Assembly: GCA_003447595.1 (NCBI GenBank) | Contig: DLYT01000090.1 | Span: forward strand, 26,404-33,653 | Length of the DNA stretch: 7,250 bases | Direction: 5' to 3' | DNA from: Porphyromonadaceae bacterium | Lineage (GTDB): Bacteria > Bacteroidota > Bacteroidia > Bacteroidales > CAMTPD01 | Shown here: positions 1 to 6,250 of the stretch, one piece after another | Numbering within the stretch: position 1 is the stretch's first letter | Layout of the letters: every line of letters starts with the position of its first letter | Translations under genes and position numbers: made by a program | The notes under the pieces: generated by a model | Seen by the model: the letters and a program-made list of their open reading frames with translations, nothing else | Told to the model about the DNA's origin: nothing | Databases searched by the model: none

Positions 1-533
1 GAGCAGGATACCTTCCTCCGTTCATGCAAAAAACAAACAAGATAGGTGTGCAAAAGAATATTCTTTACATCCAAGGAGGTATGGTTACCGTATTGGCAAT
101 GCTTTTTGTAGTAATGCCTACCGTACAAACCTTCTATCAAATCTTGTCACAGCTTACCGTGCTTCTATACTTGATCATGTACATGTTGATGTTTGCCGCT
201 GCAATCTATCTTCGTTATAGAAGCAAAGACAAACCACGCCCATATCGCGTAGGCGCAAAAGGTAACGGCATGATGTGGTTACTTGCAGGTCTTGGCTTTT
301 TGGGATCATTGCTAGCATTCTGTTTAAGCTTTATCCCTCCGGCACAAATTCCTAGTGGTAGTCCGGCCGTATGGTATTCAGTACTTGTAGTAGGTTGTGT
401 TATTGTAGTAACAATACCATTCATCATCTATGCAATGAAGAAACCATCGTGGAACAGCTTGGGCGAAGGCGAACAATTTGAGCCATTCGACTGGGAACTA
501 AAAAAGACAGATACTGATACTTCTAAGAAGTAA
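1..533 (+). CDS. APC-family amino acid permease, glutamate:GABA antiporter (GadC)-like, 3' part
   Basis: The reading frame is open from the window edge (first complete codon at position 3, reading AGYLPPFMQKTN) to TAA at 531-533. The true start therefore lies outside the window, and the ATG at 24 is an internal methionine. The visible 176 residues hold four hydrophobic segments, matching the last four of the 12 helices of APC-superfamily transporters. Family-like stretches are LPPFMQKTNK before a helix, a VMPTVQTFYQILSQLT loop and helix, and a basic patch RYRSKDKPRPYRV. These resemble glutamate:GABA antiporters and related bacterial amino-acid exchangers of the inner membrane. The tail is polar (EPFDWELKKTDTDTSKK); whether it acts as a pH-gating plug as in E. 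coli GadC cannot be told. In gut anaerobes such exchangers often serve glutamate-dependent acid resistance, but no decarboxylase gene is in view. The family call is firm; the substrate is inferred. Confidence 0.85.
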   Translation, partial: AGYLPPFMQKTNKIGVQKNILYIQGGMVTVLAMLFVVMPTVQTFYQILSQLTVLLYLIMYMLMFAAAIYLRYRSKDKPRPYRVGAKGNGMMWLLAGLGFLGSLLAFCLSFIPPAQIPSGSPAVWYSVLVVGCVIVVTIPFIIYAMKKPSWNSLGEGEQFEPFDWELKKTDTDTSKK

Positions 534-571
534 CTAAATCAGATCACATAATCAGATCTTACTCAAAACAC

Positions 572-605
572 AAAAGGGCTATCCGACGATCGGATAGCCC
601 TTTTT
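572..605. terminator. Bidirectional intrinsic terminator between the permease gene and nrdG
   Basis: A perfect 10-bp GC-rich stem, GGGCTATCCG (576-585) with CGGATAGCCC (591-600), has a 5-base loop. It is flanked by AAAA on the left and TTTTT on the right, so both strands read a hairpin followed by a T-run. It lies 42 bases after the permease stop and about 30 bases after the nrdG stop on the other strand, so it can end both converging transcripts. Confidence 0.92.
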
Positions 606-633
606 GCGATATAGGTTGTAACCATTAACTAAA

Positions 634-1146
634 TCAAAATGTAGGAAAAGGCGAATAATCATACAACACCACCTTCTTTTCGAGCAGCGAACGCTGCACA
701 TCGATAAGGCGCTGATTCTTACTTCCTCTAAAGATCAACCCCGGATCTTTTTCCTCTTCCACAAAACGCCCGTCTACCATCACATCAATGTAAGGTAGTA
801 TTTGCGACAAACGATCCGAAGCAGCCACCTCATCAAAAGAATATCCGGTATAACACCAGATATTCTTTTGCGTTTGCTCTTTGATCATACGAGCCAGTTC
901 GGTAAATGCTTCCACTTGAAACATCGGGTCGCCGCCCGAAAAAGTAACCCCACTGTTGCCCGCTTCGAGAATCTGTTTCATCAAATCCGTTACAGGAACC
1001 AAGTTACCTTTAGCAATGCTCCAAGAAGCCGGATTGTGACAACCCTTGCAATGATGGGCGCATCCGGCCGAATACACGGCAGTGCGAAAACCCGGACCAT
1101 CTACAATCGTATCACGTACAACCCGAAGAAGAGATAATTTAGTCAT
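634..1146 (-). CDS. nrdG: Anaerobic ribonucleoside-triphosphate reductase activating protein (radical SAM)
   Basis: NrdG is the cytoplasmic radical-SAM activase that uses a [4Fe-4S] cluster and S-adenosylmethionine to create the glycyl radical on NrdD. The 170-residue length is usual for the family. The cluster-binding motif CX3CX2C is at C29, C33 and C36 (CAHHCKGC), preceded by the typical DGPGFRTAVYSAGC. The SAM-binding GGDP motif is at 71-74, with YTGY at 99-102, VDGRF at 124-128 and RGSKNQRLIDV at 140-150, all characteristic of NrdG. The ATG at 1146-1144 lies within the end of nrdD, giving an 8-base overlap (ATGACTAA on the minus strand). This indicates cotranscription and probable translational coupling, which suits a reductase-activase pair. 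No defect is seen. Confidence 0.97.
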   Translation of the reverse strand: MTKLSLLRVVRDTIVDGPGFRTAVYSAGCAHHCKGCHNPASWSIAKGNLVPVTDLMKQILEAGNSGVTFSGGDPMFQVEAFTELARMIKEQTQKNIWCYTGYSFDEVAASDRLSQILPYIDVMVDGRFVEEEKDPGLIFRGSKNQRLIDVQRSLLEKKVVLYDYSPFPTF

Positions 1147-3346
1147 GACGAACGCGATCGTTTAACTCTGCAAGTTTTGCATTATTCCATCGGTCGGTTG
1201 TACCCACCAAATAACCCGTAATACGTTGCAACTTATCCAAGTGCTCGCTACCACAGCGCGGACATTCGGTAAGATCGTCGATTGCATTCTCAAAGCCACA
1301 ATCCAAACAACGGTTGCGATTATGGTTTACCGATCCGTAGCCAATGTTGTATTTATCCATCAAGTTTACAACAGACATAATCACCTCCGGATTATGAGTT
1401 GCGTCACCATCGATTTCCACATAAAAGATGTGTCCGCCGCGTGTAAGCTCGTGATACGGAGCCTCTACACTCGCCTTGTGCTCTACGCTACACTTGTAGT
1501 AAACAGGCACGTGGTTTGAGTTGGTATAATAATCTTTATCTGTAATTCCGGCAATAACACCGAAACGTCTTTTATCCATCTTTGTAAAGCGACCCGCCAA
1601 TCCTTCGGCCGGAGTAGCAAGCACACTATAGTTGTGTTGGTATTGCTCAGAAAACTCATCTGCTCTATCCTTCATGTGCGAAATGATAGAAAGACCCAGT
1701 TTTTGAGACACCTCGTCTTCTCCGTGGTGTTTTCCACGTAGCGCGATCAAACATTCGGCAAGACCGATAAAGCCAAGGCCCAATGTACCTTGATTGATTA
1801 CGCTTTCGATCGTATCGTTTGGAGAAAGGTTTTCAGAACCATTCCAAAGCGAAGACATCAGCAATGGAAATTGTTTTGCAAGCGCAGTCTTTTGGAATTC
1901 GAAACGCTCATGCAATTGAAGAGCCGTAAGCTCAAGCATCGCATCTAGCTTTTGCATAAATGCTTCGATACGAGCAGCCTCATCTTCGATTGCCATACAT
2001 TCGATAGCCAAACCTACGATATTAATCGTAGAGAACGAGATGTTTCCACGTCCGGTCGAAGTTTTCTCACCGAAACGATTCTCGAACACACGTGTACGGC
2101 ACCCCATCGTTGCAGTCTCGTAGATGTAACGTTCGGGATCATTCTCGTTCCACTTTTCGTGCTGATTAAATGTAGCATCCAAGTTAAGGAAGTTAGGGAA
2201 GAAACGACGCGCCGAAACCTTACAAGCCAACAAGTACAAATCGTAGTTGCGTTCGCCCGGAAGATAGTTTACGCCCCTCTTCTTCTTCCAAATCTGAATA
2301 GGGAAAATAGCAGTAGCCTCATTACCTACCCCACGGTATGTAGAATGAAGCAACTCACGGATAATACAGCGACCTTCGGCCGAAGTATCTGTTCCATAGT
2401 TGATCGAGCTGAAAACAACCTGATTACCACCACGACTGTGAATGGTGTTCATGTTGTGGATAAACGCTTCCATTGCTTGGTGCACACGACTCACCGTACG
2501 GTTGATCGCATGTTGCACGGTACGCTCATCGCCAGTAAGATCCCCAAGCGGTTTGCTTACATAATCGTCGATCTCGATAGTATATAAATGGCTGTAGTCT
2601 TTACCGGCAAGCTCTTCCAACACTTTCACCTCTTCGATGTAGCTTTCGCGTACATAAGGCGCATAGTAGAAGTCGATAGCCGGAATCGCTTGCCCACCGT
2701 GCATTTCGTTTTGCGCGGTTTCGAGCGAGATACAACCTTGAATACTTGCAGTTTCGATACGTTTTGCAGGGCGCGACTCGCCGTGACCTGCCACGAATCC
2801 GTTTTTCAAGATACGATCAAGAGGGTGCTGAACACACGTCAAACTTTTGGTAGGATAGTAATCTTTGTCGTGAATATGGATGAATCCCTGACGGATCGCA
2901 TGCTTCACTTCGTCAGACAACAAGTAATCATCTACAAAAGGTTTCGTTGTTTCGCTGGCAAACTTCATCATCATTCCTGCCGGAGTATCGGCATTCATGT
3001 TCGCGTTTTCGCGTGTAATATCGTTCGACTTCGCCTCGATAATCTCCAAGAATATATCACGGGTTTTTGCCTGACGTGCTACGCTACGCTGATTACGATA
3101 CGAAATATATAGCTTTGCTACATCTTTGCGTCGACTCTTCATCAATGCCACTTCCACAGCATCTTGAATCGCCTCTACAGACATACGGCTATCTCCTTTT
3201 TCGGCTACTTTGTCCGAAATAAGTTGAGCCAAAGCCAAATCTTCACCATCGGCAGTATGTGCCATTGCTTTTGTAATTGCAGTGACAATTTTATCTTTCG
3301 TAAAAGATACTACCCTACCGTCGCGTTTTAAAACTTCCTTGATCAT
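1139..3346 (-). CDS. nrdD: Anaerobic (class III) ribonucleoside-triphosphate reductase
   Basis: NrdD reduces ribonucleoside triphosphates to deoxyribonucleoside triphosphates under anaerobic conditions, using a glycyl radical installed by NrdG. From the ATG at 3346 the protein has 735 residues. An ATP-cone allosteric domain starts at once (VLKRDGRVVSFTKDKI near residues 5-20) and runs to about residue 95. The 10-stranded barrel follows, with a conserved MGCRTRV whose C416 is the likely thiyl-radical cysteine. A C-terminal zinc site has four cysteines (C680, C683, C695, C698), and the glycyl-radical loop is RITGYLVGTTDRWN with G711 as the expected radical site. The frame stays open 30 codons further upstream to a TTG at 3436. 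I reject that start because the extension lacks family similarity, has no other ATG and overlaps leader structure, whereas the ATP cone begins right after the ATG. It is first in an operon with nrdG, behind a B12-riboswitch leader. Confidence 0.97.
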   Translation of the reverse strand: MIKEVLKRDGRVVSFTKDKIVTAITKAMAHTADGEDLALAQLISDKVAEKGDSRMSVEAIQDAVEVALMKSRRKDVAKLYISYRNQRSVARQAKTRDIFLEIIEAKSNDITRENANMNADTPAGMMMKFASETTKPFVDDYLLSDEVKHAIRQGFIHIHDKDYYPTKSLTCVQHPLDRILKNGFVAGHGESRPAKRIETASIQGCISLETAQNEMHGGQAIPAIDFYYAPYVRESYIEEVKVLEELAGKDYSHLYTIEIDDYVSKPLGDLTGDERTVQHAINRTVSRVHQAMEAFIHNMNTIHSRGGNQVVFSSINYGTDTSAEGRCIIRELLHSTYRGVGNEATAIFPIQIWKKKRGVNYLPGERNYDLYLLACKVSARRFFPNFLNLDATFNQHEKWNENDPERYIYETATMGCRTRVFENRFGEKTSTGRGNISFSTINIVGLAIECMAIEDEAARIEAFMQKLDAMLELTALQLHERFEFQKTALAKQFPLLMSSLWNGSENLSPNDTIESVINQGTLGLGFIGLAECLIALRGKHHGEDEVSQKLGLSIISHMKDRADEFSEQYQHNYSVLATPAEGLAGRFTKMDKRRFGVIAGITDKDYYTNSNHVPVYYKCSVEHKASVEAPYHELTRGGHIFYVEIDGDATHNPEVIMSVVNLMDKYNIGYGSVNHNRNRCLDCGFENAIDDLTECPRCGSEHLDKLQRITGYLVGTTDRWNNAKLAELNDRVRHD

Positions 3347-3385
3347 ATCTTTGATTATATCTTTATAATATCTTGTGTATATCTT
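3345..3385 (-). repeat. Four direct copies of AAGATAT abutting the nrdD start codon
   Basis: Read on the minus strand, AAGATAT occurs exactly four times. On the plus strand the copies are ATATCTT at 3345-3351, 3357-3363, 3368-3374 and 3379-3385. Spacings are 12, 11 and 11 bases, close to one DNA helical turn. The last copy runs into the ATG, sharing its first two bases. The array lies in an A+T-rich leader with no Shine-Dalgarno sequence. The repeat is seen directly; any role (operator, A/U-rich ribosome-loading region, RNA-binding site) is inference. Confidence 0.75.
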
Positions 3386-3436
3386 ATATTGAACTGAAAC
3401 AATCGAACCATTGGATGTAGGCACGTGAAGGCTCAA

Positions 3437-3462
3437 TTACCGGAAAGAACCCTTTCGGTAAT
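3437..3462 (-). other. Stable hairpin in the nrdDG leader
   Basis: On the minus strand ATTACCGAAAG pairs with CTTTCCGGTAAT around a GGTT loop, giving 11 base pairs with one bulged C. No T-run follows on either strand, so it is not a standard intrinsic terminator. It sits between the riboswitch aptamer and the nrdD start and may belong to the expression platform. It could also be an mRNA-stabilising or spacer element. Confidence 0.6.
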
Positions 3463-3540
3463 GGGGAATAGCTAGAAGGGAAAAAAGTGGATTAACTTCA
3501 GTCCCGGCCTTTTCCTCGAAAGCCTTACGAACATCCGGTC

Positions 3541-3716
3541 TTGGCAGGTCTTCTGACTTACTCTCGAGTCCGACTGCCTTCCCATATTCTTTTTGCGGAA
3601 TAAATACAGTGGCAATTCGCGTCGGACCGATTCTACAGAGTTCACAGCAGCGGGACTGTTCAGGATTTGCACCTGATTCCCTTTTAATTCCTGTTTATCT
3701 CTTAAAACGGAAACCA
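3541..3716 (-). promoter_or_regulatory. Cobalamin (adenosylcobalamin-type) riboswitch in the nrdDG leader
   Basis: Read on the minus strand, the segment shows the conserved cobalamin-aptamer elements in the right order. These are AGGGAAtCAGGTGCAAATCC and the following CAGTCCCGCTGCTGTGA (plus coordinates about 3642-3682), the B12-box core GCCACTG (3607-3613), GGGAAGG (3577-3583), and the closing AGTCAGAAGACCTGCC (3543-3558). The stem CAGG/CCTG around TGCAAAT is perfect. TTTTGG near 3714-3719 can pair with CCAA just after the closing box, which sets the approximate 5' limit; the exact ends are uncertain. It lies in sense orientation 195 bases ahead of the nrdD start, with no other gene between. 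Cobalamin riboswitches normally repress when bound, so nrdDG is predicted to be lowered by B12. No clear terminator follows the aptamer, so the mode (transcription, translation or RNA stability) is open. Confidence 0.95.
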
Positions 3717-3725
3717 AAACCAATA

Positions 3726-3754
3726 CAAAAATACAAATAATACGTCGCCTCAAA
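3726..3754 (-). promoter_or_regulatory. Probable Bacteroides-type promoter of the nrdDG operon
   Basis: On the minus strand a -7 element TATTTTTG (3733-3726) exactly fits the Bacteroidetes consensus TANNTTTG. A -33 TTTG (3754-3751) lies 17 bases upstream, slightly shorter than the usual 19 or so. The implied transcription start, a few bases past 3726, falls at or just before the 5' limit of the riboswitch. That position supports the call. The surrounding A+T richness makes a chance match possible. Confidence 0.5.
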
Positions 3755-3756
3755 AA

Positions 3757-4088
3757 TTCTATTCCTCTTGTTTTTTTTCTTTTATTCATTATGATGGCAA
3801 CCACACTAACTATTTGCTATTTACTTAATTCGCACGCTACGAGTCGCTTTTAACCTCGCAATATAAAAGATGTTGATTATACAGAACAATCGTTGCCAAA
3901 TGTTATCGCAACTAGGCAATATAGCTGAGCAGTTCATAGAAATACCATACTTTTTTCTCGTAAAAAAAAGCTATTTTTAGCGCTTGAAGAAGGACAATAT
4001 AATTTAGTTTAAAACACATCATCGTTTACTCTGAATAAAGATTGCCCTTGCAACCCGAATAGAATTAACTAACCAACAATTTAATTTC
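3757..4088. other. Divergent intergenic region without a recognisable gene
   Basis: This A+T-rich stretch separates the nrdDG promoter from the GH2 start. I see no tRNA, no convincing small gene and no strong terminator. The GH2 promoter and 5' leader should lie here. The best -7 match is TAATTTAG (4000-4007), one base off TANNTTTG but without a good -33 box, so I do not call it. No Shine-Dalgarno sequence precedes the GH2 ATG; the region before it is A/T-rich (ACAATTTAATTTC), as is usual in this phylum. Long T- and A-runs occur near 3770-3785 and 3950-3970. Confidence 0.5.
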
Positions 4089-6119
4089 ATGAATTCCGTA
4101 AAATTAATTGGAGCATTATTGCTGACCGGTTCCAGCCTTATGGCGCAACGCCAACATGTATCGCTCAATGACAATTGGCAGTTTACCGAAGGACACGTCG
4201 TAGAAAAGAACGTGCGCAAACGCGTAGACATTCCGCATACCTGGAACACAACCGACGCACTTGTAGGAAAGCTCGACTACAACCGCGGACTGGGCAACTA
4301 CGAGAAAACCTTTAAGATCGATTCTGCTTGGCAAGGCAAGCGCGTATTTATTAAGTTTGATGGAGTCAACACCGTCTCCAACTTGTTTATCAATGGAAAG
4401 CACATCGGCGAACACCGAGGCGGATACACTTCGTTCGTATACGAAATCACCAACAAGATCGATTACAACAAAGACAACAAGTTTTGGGTGCGCGTAAACA
4501 ATGCGCCGCAGCTTGACGTGATGCCGCTTGTGGGCGACTTCAACTTCTATGGCGGTATCTATCGCGACGTAACCCTGCTTGTAACCGACCCGATTTGTAT
4601 CTCTCCGCTCGATTATGCCTCACCGGGAGTGTACCTGAGCCAAACGAAAGTAACCAAAGATCTTGCTCAGGTTTCGACAGACGTGGTACTATCCAACGGA
4701 GCAAACTCGGCCAAAGAAGCAACCCTTCGCCTTACGGTAAAAGATGGCGACAAAGTGGTATTGCAACAAGATAAACCTGTAACACTCGCAGCGAACACGC
4801 AGTTTACGGAAACCATTCCGTTCGAAATCGCAAAACCGCGCCTTTGGAACGGACAAAAAGATCCGTTTATGTACAGCGTAGACGTAGAACTGATCGCAAA
4901 CAACGTTGCAGTAGATAAAGTAACCCAACCATTGGGCTTGCGTTTCTACCACGTAGATCCCGCAAAAGGATTCTTCCTCAATGGCGAACACATGCCACTA
5001 AAAGGAGTATGCCGTCACCAAGATCGCGCGCAAATCGGGAATGCTTTGCGTAAAGAACATCACATCGAAGATTTTGAAATACTAGAAGAAATGGGATCAA
5101 ACGCCATCCGTTTGTCACATTATCCACATGCACCGTTCTTCTACGACCTACTCGACAAGAACGGGATCGTGGCATGGTCTGAAATTCCATTCGTAGGCCC
5201 GGGCGGATACCGCGACAAAGGCTTTGTAGATCAAGAATCGTTCAAAGCAAACGGACGCCTGCAACTTACCGAGATGATCAAGCAAAACTACAACCACCCT
5301 GCGGTATTGTTTTGGGGACTTTTCAACGAGCTGAAAGAAGACGGCGACAATCCGGTAGAATACGTGAAGGAACTGAATGTATTGGCCAAGCAACTCGACC
5401 CTACTCGTATTACCACTTCGGCAAGTAACCAAGGCGGCGCGCTGAATTTCATTACCGATCTGATCGCTTGGAACAGATACGACGGATGGTATGGCGGTAT
5501 GCCAAAAGACTTGGGCAAGTTTCTCGACAGCACACACGAAAAGAATCCGCAGCTTTGCATCGGCGTGAGTGAGTACGGAGCAGGCGCGAGCATTTACCAA
5601 CAACAAGAAGCTCTGGAAAAGACCAACCCAACCAGTTGGTGGCACCCCGAGTCGTGGCAAACGTTTTACCACGAAGAAAACTGGAAGGCCATCAAAGACC
5701 GTCCGTTCGTATGGGGAACGTTCATCTGGAATCTATTTGATTTCGGTGCCGCGCACCGTACCGAAGGCGATCGCCCGGGCATCAACGACAAAGGACTGGT
5801 AAGCTTCGACCGCAAAGACAAAAAGGATGCTTTCTACTTCTACAAAGCAAACTGGAATACCAAAGATCCGTTTGTTTACATTGCCGACAAGCGTATCGAC
5901 AAACGCAAAGCTGCTGTAAGCAACCTAAAAGTATACTCAAACATGGACGAGGTAGAGCTATTTGTCAACGGCAAAAGCCTTGGAAAGCGCAAAGCTGATG
6001 TAGGTACCTTCGTATGGGAAAACGTCAATTTCGCTTCGGGCAAAAACACCATCGAGGCAAAGGCGAAAAGCAAAGGATCGCAACAACAAGACAATTGCGT
6101 GATCACGGTGGTTGAATAA
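4089..6119 (+). CDS. Secreted glycoside hydrolase family 2 protein, beta-galactosidase-like
   Basis: The enzyme is a retaining exo-glycosidase, probably acting on beta-galactosides in the periplasm. The 676-residue protein begins with a signal peptide (MNSVKLIGALLLTGSSLMA, likely cleaved after A19); no lipobox cysteine is present. Domains in order are the GH2 N-terminal jelly roll (about 23-165, with GGIYRDV near its end), an immunoglobulin-like GH2 domain (about 175-285), the TIM barrel (about 290-590), and a C-terminal Ig-like DUF4982-type domain (about 605-675, with VELFVNGKSLG). The GH2 signature around NAIRLSHYPHAPFF (338-351) is clear. The acid/base is E414 after N413 (GLFNE), and the nucleophile is likely E495 in GVSEYG. 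It is much shorter than LacZ (about 1,020 residues) but normal for Bacteroidetes GH2 enzymes. No SusC/SusD pair or sugar regulator adjoins it. GH2 also includes glucuronidases and mannosidases, so the substrate is inferred. Confidence 0.93.
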   Translation: MNSVKLIGALLLTGSSLMAQRQHVSLNDNWQFTEGHVVEKNVRKRVDIPHTWNTTDALVGKLDYNRGLGNYEKTFKIDSAWQGKRVFIKFDGVNTVSNLFINGKHIGEHRGGYTSFVYEITNKIDYNKDNKFWVRVNNAPQLDVMPLVGDFNFYGGIYRDVTLLVTDPICISPLDYASPGVYLSQTKVTKDLAQVSTDVVLSNGANSAKEATLRLTVKDGDKVVLQQDKPVTLAANTQFTETIPFEIAKPRLWNGQKDPFMYSVDVELIANNVAVDKVTQPLGLRFYHVDPAKGFFLNGEHMPLKGVCRHQDRAQIGNALRKEHHIEDFEILEEMGSNAIRLSHYPHAPFFYDLLDKNGIVAWSEIPFVGPGGYRDKGFVDQESFKANGRLQLTEMIKQNYNHPAVLFWGLFNELKEDGDNPVEYVKELNVLAKQLDPTRITTSASNQGGALNFITDLIAWNRYDGWYGGMPKDLGKFLDSTHEKNPQLCIGVSEYGAGASIYQQQEALEKTNPTSWWHPESWQTFYHEENWKAIKDRPFVWGTFIWNLFDFGAAHRTEGDRPGINDKGLVSFDRKDKKDAFYFYKANWNTKDPFVYIADKRIDKRKAAVSNLKVYSNMDEVELFVNGKSLGKRKADVGTFVWENVNFASGKNTIEAKAKSKGSQQQDNCVITVVE

Positions 6120-6145
6120 TCTACACATCACAAGGTGATAAAATA

Positions 6146-6183
6146 AAACAACCGTTGCGTAGTCGAATACACAACGGTTGTTT
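6146..6183 (-). terminator. Intrinsic terminator best suited to the BASS transporter transcript
   Basis: A perfect 12-bp stem, AAACAACCGTTG (6146-6157) with CAACGGTTGTTT (6172-6183), encloses a 14-base loop. Read on the minus strand the stem runs into TTTTATTTTAT, a good termination tract. On the plus strand it is followed by the poorer TTTCATACTT. It may stop both transcripts but fits the minus-strand gene better. Confidence 0.8.
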
Positions 6184-6197
6184 CATACTTATAGGAC

Positions 6198-6250
6198 AGG
6201 TCTCTTGATCGCTGCTTACTTGGCAGCAGTTAAGAGGCCTTTCTTTTTTT
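6198..6250 (+). terminator. Intrinsic terminator for the GH2 transcript, overlapping the 3' end of the BASS gene
   Basis: Bases 6198-6215 pair with 6223-6240 at 17 of 18 positions, with one C-A mismatch at 6210/6228 and a 7-base loop. The stem is followed by TTTCTTTTTTT (6240-6250). Three pairs (6201/6237, 6207/6231, 6209/6229) are G-U wobbles in plus-strand RNA but would be A-C mismatches in minus-strand RNA. Both the T-tract and the wobbles therefore point to plus-strand function. The hairpin includes the stop codon and last codons of the converging transporter gene. Confidence 0.78.

Noticed and set aside
538..558. Direct repeat ATCAGATC (538-545 and 551-558) after the permease stop
   Set aside because: Only two 8-base copies in A+T-rich spacer with no further structure; not distinguishable from chance.
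1952..3112. Two long open frames on the plus strand opposite nrdD (211 and 174 codons)
   Set aside because: They lie antisense to highly conserved nrdD sequence and show no recognisable protein features. They are explained by the codon composition of nrdD.
3347..3436. 30-codon N-terminal extension of nrdD from a TTG codon
   Set aside because: The ATP-cone domain starts immediately after the ATG at 3346. The extension is encoded by the repeat array and part of the leader hairpin and has no family-like sequence.
3472..3804. Open frame of 110 codons on the minus strand (GTG start, with an ATG at 3789), whose N-terminal part is basic then hydrophobic
   Set aside because: It runs straight through the cobalamin aptamer and the proposed promoter. 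Its second half is simply the translated riboswitch, and conservation there is explained by RNA structure. A very short leader peptide cannot be excluded but has no support.
3871..3888. TGTT-N10-AACA dyad resembling a CRP/FNR-type operator upstream of the GH2 gene
   Set aside because: Only the outer four bases of each arm and two central pairs match. It is over 200 bases from the GH2 start with no promoter nearby, and is likely chance.
3961..3983. Short hairpin GCTA-TTTT-TAGC with an A8/T8 run, terminator-like on the minus strand
   Set aside because: The stem is only four strong pairs and low in GC. No minus-strand gene ends there, since the neighbouring GH2 gene is on the plus strand.
5148..5672. 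174-codon open frame antisense to the GH2 gene
   Set aside because: It overlaps the GH2 catalytic barrel, including both catalytic glutamate codons, and shows no domain or plausible start context. It is a shadow frame.
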